DNA of 64,000 nucleotides from Nocardioides flavus (ex Wang et al. 2016) (lineage in GTDB: Bacteria; Actinomycetota; Actinomycetes; Propionibacteriales; Nocardioidaceae). Shown one piece after another: positions 55,093 through 63,274 of this stretch (positions are counted from its first letter, which is position 1; each line of letters starts with the position of its first letter). The notes beneath the pieces are model-generated. The model did no database searches. It had not been told where the DNA came from and worked only from the letters and a program-made list of their open reading frames with translations. The translations under genes were made by a program, and so were the position numbers. The stretch covers positions 124,001 through 188,000 of the forward strand of contig NZ_BNAD01000001.1 of assembly GCF_014653115.1 (NCBI RefSeq). The letters are read 5' to 3'.

Positions 55093-55982
55093 AACGACTC
55101 CCCGGTCAGCAGCTCGTACGCCTCGACGTAGCGCGCGCGGGTGCGCTCGACGACGGCGTCGGGCAGCGGCGGCGGGGCGTCGCCGGAGGTGCGGTCCCAG
55201 CCGGACTCGTGCGTGAGCCAGTCGCGCACGATCTGCTTGTCGTACGACGCCTGGGCCCGGCCGGGCTGCCAGTCGGCGGCCGGCCAGAAGCGGCTGGAGT
55301 CGGGGGTCAGGACCTCGTCGGCGAGGACAGTCGTGCCGTCGGGCCGGCGGCCGAACTCGAGCTTGGTGTCGGCCAGGAGGATGCCCCGCTCGCGGGCGAG
55401 GTCGTGGGCCTTGTCGTAGACCTCCATGGTCAGCATCCGTAGCTCGGCGGCCGCGTCGTCGCCGACGGTCTCGACGACGGCCTCGTAGGAGACGTTCTCG
55501 TCGTGGTCGCCGAGGTCGGCCTTCGTGGCGGGGGTGAAGATCGGCTCGGGCAGGCGGCTGCCGTCCTGGAGACCGGCGGGCAGCGCGATGCCGCACACCT
55601 CCCCCGTACGCCGGTAGTCGAGCAGCCCCGATCCCGTGAGGTAGCCGCGCGCCACGCACTCGACGGGGAACATCTCGAGGCGCTCGCAGATCACCGCGCG
55701 CCCAGCGACGGCGGCGGGGACGTCGGTCGACACGACGTGGTTGCCGACGAGCCCGGCGAGCTGGTCGAACCACCACAGCGACATCCGGGTGAGGATCTCG
55801 CCCTTGCCCGGGATCGGGGTGTCGAGGACGAAGTCGTAGGCCGAGATGCGGTCGCTGGCGACCATCAGCAGCCGGCCCTCGTGCTCACCGGAGTCGATGA
55901 GGTAGAGGTCGCGGACCTTCCCGGAGTGGATGTGGGTCGTGCCCTCGATCGCAGGGGCGGTGGGGATGTTGAGATCGGCCAC
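55089..55982 (-). CDS. purC: SAICAR synthetase
   Basis: 297 aa. ATP-dependent condensation of CAIR with aspartate. [14 protein letters not shown] at residues 17-30, [14 protein letters not shown] and [12 protein letters not shown] match PurC of the longer actinobacterial type. The GTG at 55982 is six bases past TAGGCT, so leaderless. Coupled by CTGA overlap to the SRPBCC gene. Confidence 0.97.
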   Translation of the reverse strand: MADLNIPTAPAIEGTTHIHSGKVRDLYLIDSGEHEGRLLMVASDRISAYDFVLDTPIPGKGEILTRMSLWWFDQLAGLVGNHVVSTDVPAAVAGRAVICERLEMFPVECVARGYLTGSGLLDYRRTGEVCGIALPAGLQDGSRLPEPIFTPATKADLGDHDENVSYEAVVETVGDDAAAELRMLTMEVYDKAHDLARERGILLADTKLEFGRRPDGTTVLADEVLTPDSSRFWPAADWQPGRAQASYDKQIVRDWLTHESGWDRTSGDAPPPLPDAVVERTRARYVEAYELLTGESF

Positions 55983-55988
55983 GCGCCG

Positions 55989-55994
55989 AGCCTA
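55989..55994 (-). promoter_or_regulatory. Candidate -10 for leaderless purC
   Basis: Minus strand TAGGCT, six bases, then GTG. Its TAG (55994-55992) is the stop of the preceding small gene. Confidence 0.5.
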
Positions 55995-56441
55995 GCGGCG
56001 TGGGGACCACCAGCGGCGCCGGCGCTCGCCGTCCGGTGCGGCGAGGCCGGCGATCGCGTCACGCAGGCCGTCGCGCACCGGCACCGCGAGGTCCGGCGTG
56101 GTGAAGGTGTCACCGGGGTCGAGGTCGAGGCCCTCGACCGTGTCCGCGAACAGCCCGAGGGGGCGGCGTACGGCGTCGTGGGCGGGCGCGAGGTGCTCGT
56201 CGAGGAAGCGCGAACCCGGCCGTGTCGCCCGTCGGACCGCCGCCAGCTCGCGCGAGCGCTGGTCGAGCAGGTCCCACGGGGAGGGCTCGCCGGCGGCGAG
56301 GGCGGTGGCGACCTCGACCATCGCGACCGCGGCGGCGTCGATCGCCTCCTCCTGCCACTCCGCCCCGGCGAGGGCCTCGGTGACGCAGCGGTCGAAGCGC
56401 GCGTCGAAGACGCTCTGGAAGCTCTGGGCGACGGGATCCAC
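55992..56441 (-). CDS. Helical hypothetical protein beside type VII-like locus III
   Basis: 149 aa if started at GTG 56441 (a TTG nine bases upstream is possible). Predicted helical: DPVAQSFQSVFDARFDRCVT, EEAIDAAAVAMVEVATALAA, then PVRDGLRDAIAGL and a basic C-terminus (RRRRWWSPRR). No family recognised and the start is uncertain. It is divergent from the helical protein at 56566 across 124 bp. Confidence 0.6.
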   Translation of the reverse strand: MDPVAQSFQSVFDARFDRCVTEALAGAEWQEEAIDAAAVAMVEVATALAAGEPSPWDLLDQRSRELAAVRRATRPGSRFLDEHLAPAHDAVRRPLGLFADTVEGLDLDPGDTFTTPDLAVPVRDGLRDAIAGLAAPDGERRRRWWSPRR

Positions 56442-56565
56442 CCACCCATCCAAGCAAGACCCCACCCGACCAGGCGCACACGACCTGTCCTCTGCCGTCG
56501 ACTGGTTTCGGGAACGTCCCGCGGGGTAGATCCGGACAGACAGTTCTTCAGGGGGTATCGGCACC

Positions 56566-57483
56566 GTGTTGCGCATCTCGTTCCCGACGCTCGGCAGCGC
56601 CGCCGCACTCTGCGGTGGGCAGGCCGACCACGTCGCCACCATCAAGACCTACGTCAGCGACGTCTGCGACCGCCCGTCGGCGTTCCGCGGCGTCCTCAAC
56701 CTCTTCGAGGGGTCCTACAACTCCGGCGTCAACGCCGCGCTGACCGGACTCCAGAACTCCGTCCAGATCGGCGACAAGATGCGCGTCGAGCTCCGCGCGA
56801 CGCGCGACGACTTCATCGAGGCCGACCTCGCCTCCTACAAGCGGATGCGCGACGCGCTCGGCGACCTCGCGGCGATCGCGCCCTACCAGCTCCCGACCGG
56901 TGGCGACGACTACCACCACGGTGGCACCCCTCCGCCGGTGACGCCCGGGGAGCACGAGGAGGACCAGGACGGCCTCGGCTGGGGGGACTACGGCGACGCC
57001 GCACGGGACCTGGGCCTGCGCGACACCCAGCGCGAGACCGACCAGCCCGACTGGGCCAAGAGCCACAAGGACCGCTACTCCGACTGGTGGGACCGCCAGA
57101 CCGACAAGGCCGGCGACGAGCGGCGAGTCGACGAGAACGCCCGCGACCGCCAGCGCGACGACGCCCGCGCCGCCGGTGAGCGGGCGCGCGACGAGGCGAA
57201 AGCCGACGGCGCGAGCCGGGCCGAGGCCCGCGACGCCGGCAAGGAGGAGCGGCGCGACACCAACCGCGATCACCGCGACTTCAACGCCGGGCGCGATCTC
57301 GGCGGACGCACCGGCGCCCACGCCAACGACCTCTGGAACGAGGGCAACGACCTCCACCAGAACGTCAACGACCTCGGCGACCACGCCGGCAACATCGCGG
57401 AGAACCACGAGCAGGCCGAGGACCTCGACGAGTTCCGCGACCGCGACGAGGACAAGGATCTCCAGGACTGGGGTGCACGATGA
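56566..57483 (+). CDS. ESX-like hairpin protein with hypercharged C-terminal tail (locus III)
   Basis: 305 aa from GTG 56566. Residues 1-105 are an ESX-type helical unit (ADHVATIKTYVSDVCDR, then VELRATRDDFIEADLASYKR, compare LRATARDFTLTED in the 46135 protein). Residues about 130-305 are extraordinarily rich in Asp, Arg, Glu and Asn (DWWDRQTDKAGDERRVDE, ARDEAKADGASRAEARDAG) and probably disordered or a long charged helix. No signal peptide. Overlaps the next gene by 4 bp (ATGA). Probably exported with it, by inference. Confidence 0.75.
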   Translation: MLRISFPTLGSAAALCGGQADHVATIKTYVSDVCDRPSAFRGVLNLFEGSYNSGVNAALTGLQNSVQIGDKMRVELRATRDDFIEADLASYKRMRDALGDLAAIAPYQLPTGGDDYHHGGTPPPVTPGEHEEDQDGLGWGDYGDAARDLGLRDTQRETDQPDWAKSHKDRYSDWWDRQTDKAGDERRVDENARDRQRDDARAAGERARDEAKADGASRAEARDAGKEERRDTNRDHRDFNAGRDLGGRTGAHANDLWNEGNDLHQNVNDLGDHAGNIAENHEQAEDLDEFRDRDEDKDLQDWGAR

Positions 57484-58223
57484 CCGTCAGCGAGCGCTAC
57501 GACGCCAGCCAGGCCGTCAGCGGCGGCCGCCCCGACGGCGGCATGGGCGACTACATCGACAGCCTGCGCGACGACTGCGGCCTGATCATCGGCGCGATCC
57601 TGTGGGCGGTGAAGAAGTTCGCCCACCGCGACCTCCTCGCCGAGCTCCTCGAGCCGATCGCCGGCGACTTCAACGCGATCTCCTCGATGCAGAAGGGCTG
57701 GCTCCAGGTCGCCAGCGCCAGCGGCGCGGTCGGCGACAACTACGCCTCGCTGCGCTCCCAGCTCGGCCCGGTGCTCGACGGACAGTCCGCCGACGCCATC
57801 GACGCGATCCTCGACCGCATCGCCGAGGCCCACCAGGGCCAGGAGGACGCGGCCGAGCTCATCTCCGAGCAGCTCGGCAACATGCTCGAGGTCGCCCAGG
57901 CGACCGCGGAGTGCGTGTGCGCGGCGCTCGAGTTCATCGACTCCTGCATCCAGGAGATCCTCGCCGACGCCGCCGTGCCGTTCGCCGGGTGGGTCAAGGC
58001 CGGCGTCTCGGCACCGGGCAAGGTCCGCAGGGTCGTCCAGCTGATCACCCAGGGCAAGGACGCCATCGAGAACCTGCTGCGCTTCGCCAAGGTCGCGATC
58101 ACGGCGATGAAGTACCTCAACGCGCTCTTCGACACCGCCAACCTGGTGCTCAACGCGATCGAGCTCGGCGGCGACGCCGGCAACTCGACGAACGTCGACG
58201 ACACCGCCGACGCCGGCTTCTAG
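57480..58223 (+). CDS. Helical type VII-like protein (locus III)
   Basis: 247 aa, helical, no signal peptide. A first hairpin around GWLQVASASGAVGDNYASLR and a second around AIDAILDRIAEAHQGQEDAA precede hydrophobic helices (AVPFAGWVKAGVSAPGKV, LLRFAKVAITAMKYLNALF), the same plan as the C-terminal parts of the 2124 and 46135 proteins. Coupled to the upstream gene by ATGA. Function unknown. Confidence 0.75.
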   Translation: MTVSERYDASQAVSGGRPDGGMGDYIDSLRDDCGLIIGAILWAVKKFAHRDLLAELLEPIAGDFNAISSMQKGWLQVASASGAVGDNYASLRSQLGPVLDGQSADAIDAILDRIAEAHQGQEDAAELISEQLGNMLEVAQATAECVCAALEFIDSCIQEILADAAVPFAGWVKAGVSAPGKVRRVVQLITQGKDAIENLLRFAKVAITAMKYLNALFDTANLVLNAIELGGDAGNSTNVDDTADAGF

Positions 58224-58236
58224 AGTGGGGACCACC

Positions 58237-58653
58237 ATGGACCGCAACGACCCGCAGCTGCGCGCCGCCGTACGCCGCTCCAACGAGGCCAAGAAGGCGG
58301 CCGTCGCCGACATCCGCGCCCTGACGGCGTCGATCAAGCGCAGCCACGCCCAGTTCAAGGCCGAGGCCGCGGGCCGGCGTACCGAGCGCGAGGAAGCCAA
58401 CCGCCGTGGCGACAACGGCCCCGACGTGCAGCGCGTGCAGCAGCGCGTCGACCGCGGCGAGACCACGTGGGACGCCGTGCGCAACGGCTCCGACGACCAC
58501 CCGAGCAGCATCCGGGTGCGCCAGATGATCACCGCGAACCTCGACCAGCTCGGCGAGGTGATGGCCCGCGATCCCGAGATGGCCGAGCAGCAGCGCGACC
58601 TCGACCTGCGCAACGCCGAGCTCGAGCGGCTGCGGGACCCCGACGGTCGATGA
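58237..58653 (+). CDS. Small TW-motif protein of type VII-like locus III
   Basis: 138 aa. Basic coiled-coil N-terminal half, then VDRGETTWDAVRNGSDDHPS at residues 71-90, the third copy of the motif seen in the 4105 and 47233 proteins. ATG at 58237 follows TAGAGT by ten bases (GTG 58225 is possible); the TAG is the stop of the 57480 gene. Overlaps the next gene by 4 bp. Confidence 0.8.
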   Translation: MDRNDPQLRAAVRRSNEAKKAAVADIRALTASIKRSHAQFKAEAAGRRTEREEANRRGDNGPDVQRVQQRVDRGETTWDAVRNGSDDHPSSIRVRQMITANLDQLGEVMARDPEMAEQQRDLDLRNAELERLRDPDGR

Positions 58654-59168
58654 GCCCGAACCGCCGCTCCGACCGGCTCGTCATCTGGGTGTGCTCGCTG
58701 GCCGTGCTGGCCGGGGCCGGTGTGCTCCTCGGGTTCACGGTGCGCGACGTCGTGCGTCACGTGAGCGCTGACGACCAGCCCGCGACCATCACCGCGATCG
58801 GTGGCACGGGGTCGAGGGTCAGCACCAACGACCGCCGACGCTCGCGCAGCATCAGTTTCCGCCTCGAGGACGGCTCCGAGCATGCGGACGCGGCGGAGGG
58901 CCGGTGGTTCTGGTGGCCCGACGAGGGCGACACCATCCACGTGCACCAGGTCGCTCCAGGCGACTGGGAGATCAGCGAGGAGTTCTCCTGGCTGCGCACG
59001 CTGGGCTTCGCCGCCCTGTTCCTGCTGCCGTGGGTCGTCGCACTCCTCAAGGTGTGGGAGTGGGGCCAGAAGCGCCGGCACCCCGAGCGGTGGGCGGCCA
59101 AGGAGCGTGAGTCGCGCGACCGGGTCAGGCAGCGGCTCGACCGGAAGCGGCAGTCGCGCGGGACGTGA
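58650..59168 (+). CDS. Membrane protein of type VII-like locus III
   Basis: 172 aa. Helix near residues 10-30 (LVIWVCSLAVLAGAGVLLGF), an outside beta-rich domain of about 80 residues (SISFRLEDGSEHADAAEGRW), then a second helix (LGFAALFLLPWVVALLKVW) and a basic cytoplasmic tail. Resembles DUF3592-type membrane proteins loosely. Last gene of a four-gene coupled unit (ATGA overlap with the TW protein). Confidence 0.75.
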   Translation: MSPNRRSDRLVIWVCSLAVLAGAGVLLGFTVRDVVRHVSADDQPATITAIGGTGSRVSTNDRRRSRSISFRLEDGSEHADAAEGRWFWWPDEGDTIHVHQVAPGDWEISEEFSWLRTLGFAALFLLPWVVALLKVWEWGQKRRHPERWAAKERESRDRVRQRLDRKRQSRGT

Positions 59169-59186
59169 TGCACCTGCGGTGACCCG

Positions 59187-59735
59187 TCAGCGGTGCAACC
59201 ACCAGCCCATCCGGCGCGTGACCCACGGCAGGAAGACGTAGGTCATCAGGGGCGTCATGATCGTGGTCACCAGCACCACCCGCGGGACGATCGCCCAGTC
59301 CGCGATGCTGCGCGAGGCGACGAGGTTGGCCGTGAGGCTCAGCGGCAGGAACACCATGTAGATGACGATCATCTGCTTCCACCGCGGCGGGGCGGCGGGT
59401 GCGGCGCTGAGCAGCTCGACCGACGCCGGCTCGTCGAACCACCCCTCGATGCCGGTGCGCCGCTCGCGGCGCGACTCCACGACGTCGCCGGCAGCGGCCT
59501 CCAGCCACCAGGCGCGCTGGGGTGAGGCCTCCCAGGCTGCGAGGGACTCGGCGTCGGCGAAGCGGTAGAGCATGTGCCAGTCGGCCGAGTCGGTGCTGGG
59601 ACGCACCCAGCCCGAGCCGAGGAAGCCGTCGAACTTCTCCGCCATCGACGTGCCCGCCTGCATCCACGCCAGCATCTGCGCAGTGTGGGACGGGTCGACG
59701 TGGCGGGTGACGGACACGGTGACGGGGGCGGACAT
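59187..59735 (-). CDS. Antibiotic-biosynthesis-monooxygenase-like domain with two membrane helices
   Basis: 182 aa. The N-terminal ABM-type ferredoxin-like fold (VTVSVTRHVDPSHTAQMLAW, FDGFLGSGWVRP, ADAESLAAWEASP) is followed by two helices (MIVIYMVFLPLSLTANLV, IVPRVVLVTTIMTPLMTYVF). The start at 59735 gives the standard domain N-terminus. Function unknown. Its stop is 18 bp from the convergent locus III membrane gene. Confidence 0.85.
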   Translation of the reverse strand: MSAPVTVSVTRHVDPSHTAQMLAWMQAGTSMAEKFDGFLGSGWVRPSTDSADWHMLYRFADAESLAAWEASPQRAWWLEAAAGDVVESRRERRTGIEGWFDEPASVELLSAAPAAPPRWKQMIVIYMVFLPLSLTANLVASRSIADWAIVPRVVLVTTIMTPLMTYVFLPWVTRRMGWWLHR

Positions 59736-59825
59736 ACCGCCCAGTGTCGGGCTCGCGGGCCCGCGCGGTGAAGCCGGCGGCGACGAGATCCCGGCCACGT
59801 ACGGACGGCATCCGGTCCCCGCCCC

Positions 59826-60095
59826 TCAGCCGGTGACCTCGAAGCGCGAGGCACCCGTGACGGCGGCATCGCGCGCGGCCACGCCGCTCACCCGCGCCGA
59901 CGGAGGTCCCTGGCGACACCACTCCACCAGGGCGTCGACCGCGTCGTCCTCGCCCTCGGCGTGGAGGAGCACCGTGCCGTCGACCTCGTTGCGCACCCAG
60001 CCGGTCACCCCGAGCTGCTGCGCGCGCTGCTGGGCGTACCAGCGGAACGCGACGCCCTGCACCCGACCGCTGACCCGCGCCTGGACCGCCTTCAT
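59826..60095 (-). CDS. acyP: Acylphosphatase
   Basis: 89 aa, the normal size. Hydrolyses acyl phosphates. Signature VSGRVQGVAFRWYAQQRA with catalytic Arg near residue 18 and GWVRNEVDGTVLLHAEG with catalytic Asn near residue 36. Cytoplasmic. Divergent from the MFS transporter with a 34-bp gap. Confidence 0.95.
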   Translation of the reverse strand: MKAVQARVSGRVQGVAFRWYAQQRAQQLGVTGWVRNEVDGTVLLHAEGEDDAVDALVEWCRQGPPSARVSGVAARDAAVTGASRFEVTG

Positions 60096-60129
60096 GGGTC
60101 GATCATGCCCCGGGTGCAAGGCTGTGCGG

Positions 60130-61572
60130 GTGAGCCAGCAGGAACGTGCCGACGCAGCGCCCCGCGCAGACGACGCGTACGAGCCCGATCCCCGCCGCTG
60201 GCGGGTGCTCGCGGTCTCGCTGGTGGTCGGCTTCATGTCGCTGCTCGACGTCACGATCGTCAACGTCGCCGTGCCCTCGATCCGCGCCGGGCTCGACACG
60301 AGCGCCGCGACGATCCAGTGGGTCGTCTCCGGCTACGCGCTGGCCTTCGGGATGACGCTCGTCGCCGGAGGCCGGCTCGGCGACGCGCACGGCCGGCGCC
60401 GGATGATGACGATCGGCCTCGTCGGCTTCGTGGTGTCGAGCGCCGCGGTCGGGCTGGCCCCGAACGCCGCCTCGATCGTCGTGGCCCGACTGGCGCAGGG
60501 CGCCAGCGCGGGCCTGCTGACGCCGCAGAACTCGGGTCTCATCCAGCAGCTCTTCCGCGGCGAGGAGCGCGGACGGGCCTTCGGGATGTTCGGCTTCACC
60601 GTCGCGGTCGCCTCCGCCGCGGGTCCCCTGATCGGCGGGGCGCTGATCGCGCTGCTCGGGGAGGAGGACGGCTGGCGCTCGCTGTTCCTCATCAACGTGC
60701 CGATCGGGCTCGTCGCGCTGGTGCTGATCCGCCGGCTCGTGCCTGACAACGACGTGGGCGCCGAGGCTGAGAAGGACCCCCGGGTCGACGTCGTCGGCGC
60801 GCTGCTGCTCGGGCTCGCGGTGCTCTCGGTGCTCTACCCGCTGATCAGCCTCGAGGGCGGGGCCGGCCTCCCTTTGGTGGTCCTCGTCGCGTTCCCGGCG
60901 CTGGCGTGGGCGTTCGTGCGGTGGGAGCGCCGGACCGTACGCGACGACCGGCCGCCGCTGCTCGACGTGTCGCTCCTGCGCGGGCTGCCCGGCTATGCCA
61001 ACGGATTGGCCGTCGGCACCCTCTACTTCACCGGGTTCACCGGAATCTTCCTCGTGCTGTCGGTGCACCTGCAGGAGGGCGAGGGCTTCTCACCGCTGGG
61101 GGCGGCGCTGCTGATGACGCCCTTCGCGGTGGGGGCCGCGACGACGTCGCCGCTGGCGGGCAAGCTGGTCGGGCGGATCGGGCGCCGGGTCACCCTGGTC
61201 GCGCTCGGCGTGATGATGACCGGCACCGCCCTCGCCGCCCTGCTCGTGACCCAGCCGACCGACCGGCTGTGGTGGACCCTCGCGCCGGCGATGCTGCTCG
61301 CGGGGATCGGCGGCGGCGGGGTCATCTCCCCCAACTTCACCCTCACTCTCGCTGAGGTCCCGCCCCAGATGGGCGGCGCGGCCGGCGGCGCGCTCCAGAC
61401 CGGCCAGCGCATCGGCTCCGCGCTGGGCGCGGCGCTGCTGATGACCGTCTACCAGGCGGTCAGCTCGGTGACCTCCGCACCCGTCGCGGCGCGGACGGCC
61501 CTCCTCACGGCGCTGGTCGTGCTGGCTGCGGCCTTCGCCGCCGCCGTACGGTCCTGGCGGCGCGGGGACTGA
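60130..61572 (+). CDS. MFS drug exporter, DHA2 (14-helix) family
   Basis: 480 aa with about 14 transmembrane helices. N-terminal motif LDVTIVNVAVPSIRAGLDTS and ATIQWVVSGYALAFGMTLV, motif A-like GGRLGDAHGRRRMM, and motif C-like GFTVAVASAAGPLIGGALI are typical of EmrB/QacA exporters using the proton gradient. Start at GTG 60130 or 60124. Substrate unknown; no adjacent TetR regulator. Confidence 0.93.
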   Translation: MSQQERADAAPRADDAYEPDPRRWRVLAVSLVVGFMSLLDVTIVNVAVPSIRAGLDTSAATIQWVVSGYALAFGMTLVAGGRLGDAHGRRRMMTIGLVGFVVSSAAVGLAPNAASIVVARLAQGASAGLLTPQNSGLIQQLFRGEERGRAFGMFGFTVAVASAAGPLIGGALIALLGEEDGWRSLFLINVPIGLVALVLIRRLVPDNDVGAEAEKDPRVDVVGALLLGLAVLSVLYPLISLEGGAGLPLVVLVAFPALAWAFVRWERRTVRDDRPPLLDVSLLRGLPGYANGLAVGTLYFTGFTGIFLVLSVHLQEGEGFSPLGAALLMTPFAVGAATTSPLAGKLVGRIGRRVTLVALGVMMTGTALAALLVTQPTDRLWWTLAPAMLLAGIGGGGVISPNFTLTLAEVPPQMGGAAGGALQTGQRIGSALGAALLMTVYQAVSSVTSAPVAARTALLTALVVLAAAFAAAVRSWRRGD

Positions 61573-61599
61573 GGCTCGGGGGTCCTACCTCGCCGTCGG

Positions 61600-61676
61600 A
61601 ACCACCGGTGAACCGGTGGTTGCTGAACTTCCAGCCCGTTGCAACGGGCGAGAAGCGCGCAGAAAGGACTGGAAGT
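61600..61676. terminator. Hairpin cluster between convergent MFS gene and purB
   Basis: AACCACCG...CGGTGGTT (61600-61621) forms one hairpin. CCCGTTGCAACGGG (61635-61648) is a second, inside outer arms ACTTCCAG (61627-61634) and CTGGAAGT (61669-61676). Placed as a bidirectional terminator. Confidence 0.75.
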
Positions 61677-61686
61677 CGGCCGGCCG

Positions 61687-63105
61687 TCAGAGGATGGCGC
61701 CCGGGGTGTACGTCGCCGCGTCGGGGAAGCGGGCGGCGAGCGCCTCGACGCGGGCGACGACCGCACGGGTCTGGGCCACCGCGGCGCCGGTGAACTCGAT
61801 CGGGTCGGCGACGAGCGCGTCGATCTGGTCCCGCGTGAGCCCGAGGCGAGGATCGGCGGCCAGCTTGGCGAACACGTCGTTGTCCGCCTGGCCGGCGCGC
61901 ATCGCCAGCGCCGTGCCGACGGCGGCCTCCTTGATCGCCTCGTGCGCCGCCTCGCGGCCGACCCCGTTGCGTACGGCTGCCATCAGCACCTTGGTCGTGG
62001 TGAGGAACGGCAGGTAGCGGTCGAGCTCGCGCTGGATGACCGCCGGGAAGGCACCGAACTCGTCGAGCACGGTGAGGAAGGTCTGGAAGAGGCCGTCGGT
62101 GGCGAAGAAGGCGTCCGGTAGCGCGACCCGGCGGACCACGGAGCAGGAGACGTCGCCCTCGTTCCACTGGTCGCCGGCGAGCTCGCTGACCATCGACAGG
62201 TGCCCGCGCAGGATCACCGCGAGGCCGTTGACCCGCTCGCAGGAGCGGGTGTTCATCTTGTGCGGCATCGCCGAGGAGCCGACCTGCCCCTCCTTGAAGC
62301 CCTCGGTCACCAGCTCGTGCCCGGCCATCAGGCGTACGGTCGTGGCGAGGTTGGACGGGCCGCTGACCAGCTGCACCAGCGCGGCGACGACGTCGAAGTC
62401 GAGCGAGCGGGGATAGACCTGGCCGACGCTGGTCAGCACCTCCTCGAAGCCGAGGTGGGTGGCGACCCGCTCCTCCAGATCGTCGAGGCGCGACGCGTCG
62501 CCGTCGAGCAGGTCGAGCATGTCCTGGGCGGTGCCCATCGGGCCCTTGATCCCGCGCAGGGGATAGCGCGCGAGCAGCTCCTCGATCCGCTGGACGGCGA
62601 TGAGCATCTCGTCGGCGATCGTCGCGAAGCGCTTGCCGAGCGTGGTGGCCTGGGCAGCCACGTTGTGGGAACGGCCGGCCATCACGGTGGCCTCGTGCTC
62701 GGCAGCGAGGCGACCGAGGCGTACGAGCGCGGCGACGGCACGGTCGCGCACGACCTCGAGCGAACGGCGCACCTGCAGCTGCTCGACGTTCTCGGTGAGG
62801 TCGCGCGAGGTCATGCCCTTGTGGATGTGCTCGTGCCCGGCCAGCGCGGAGAACTCCTCGATGCGCGCCTTGACGTCGTGGCGGGTGACCCGCTCGCGCG
62901 CGGCTATCGAGTCAAGGTCGACGCGGTCGATCACCGACTCGTACGCCTCGACGACACCGTCGGGCACGTCGATGCCGAGGTCGCGTTGGGCCTTCAGCAC
63001 CGCGACCCACAGCCGGCGCTCGAGGACGATCTTGTGCTCGGGCGACCAGATCTCGGCGAGGTCGGCGCCGGCGTAGCGGGTGGCCAGGACGTTGGGGACG
63101 CTCAC
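61687..63105 (-). CDS. purB: Adenylosuccinate lyase
   Basis: 472 aa. Cleaves SAICAR and adenylosuccinate, releasing fumarate, so it acts twice in purine synthesis. Signature GSSAMPHKMNTRSCERVNGL (catalytic Ser loop), with AGRSHNVAAQATTLGKR and TSRDLTENVEQLQ. The GTG at 63105 is the natural start. It is convergent with the MFS gene and follows purD on the same strand after 169 bp. Confidence 0.97.
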   Translation of the reverse strand: MSVPNVLATRYAGADLAEIWSPEHKIVLERRLWVAVLKAQRDLGIDVPDGVVEAYESVIDRVDLDSIAARERVTRHDVKARIEEFSALAGHEHIHKGMTSRDLTENVEQLQVRRSLEVVRDRAVAALVRLGRLAAEHEATVMAGRSHNVAAQATTLGKRFATIADEMLIAVQRIEELLARYPLRGIKGPMGTAQDMLDLLDGDASRLDDLEERVATHLGFEEVLTSVGQVYPRSLDFDVVAALVQLVSGPSNLATTVRLMAGHELVTEGFKEGQVGSSAMPHKMNTRSCERVNGLAVILRGHLSMVSELAGDQWNEGDVSCSVVRRVALPDAFFATDGLFQTFLTVLDEFGAFPAVIQRELDRYLPFLTTTKVLMAAVRNGVGREAAHEAIKEAAVGTALAMRAGQADNDVFAKLAADPRLGLTRDQIDALVADPIEFTGAAVAQTRAVVARVEALAARFPDAATYTPGAIL

Positions 63106-63146
63106 GGCTCAGATCATCCCATCCGCCGAGGTCCTCACCCGGCCTC

Positions 63147-63241
63147 GGGTAGTCCAGTGAGAATCGGTCGTGATTCGGGTGGTCGGACAGCAGTTCGTCA
63201 CTGGACTACCCCGCACCGACAGCAGTTCGCCACTGGACTAC
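63147..63241. repeat. Direct plus inverted repeats downstream of purD
   Basis: GGGTAGTCCAGTGA (63147-63160) pairs perfectly with 63198-63211. A 24-bp unit starting GACAGCAGTTCGTCACTGG (63186-63209) recurs at 63218-63241 with one mismatch. The cluster begins 34 bp past the purD stop. Bases 63106-63146 and 63242-63274 show nothing else. Confidence 0.8.
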
Positions 63242-63274
63242 GCAGCGAGGGGTGGAGGGGCGGGGGCGTACTGC

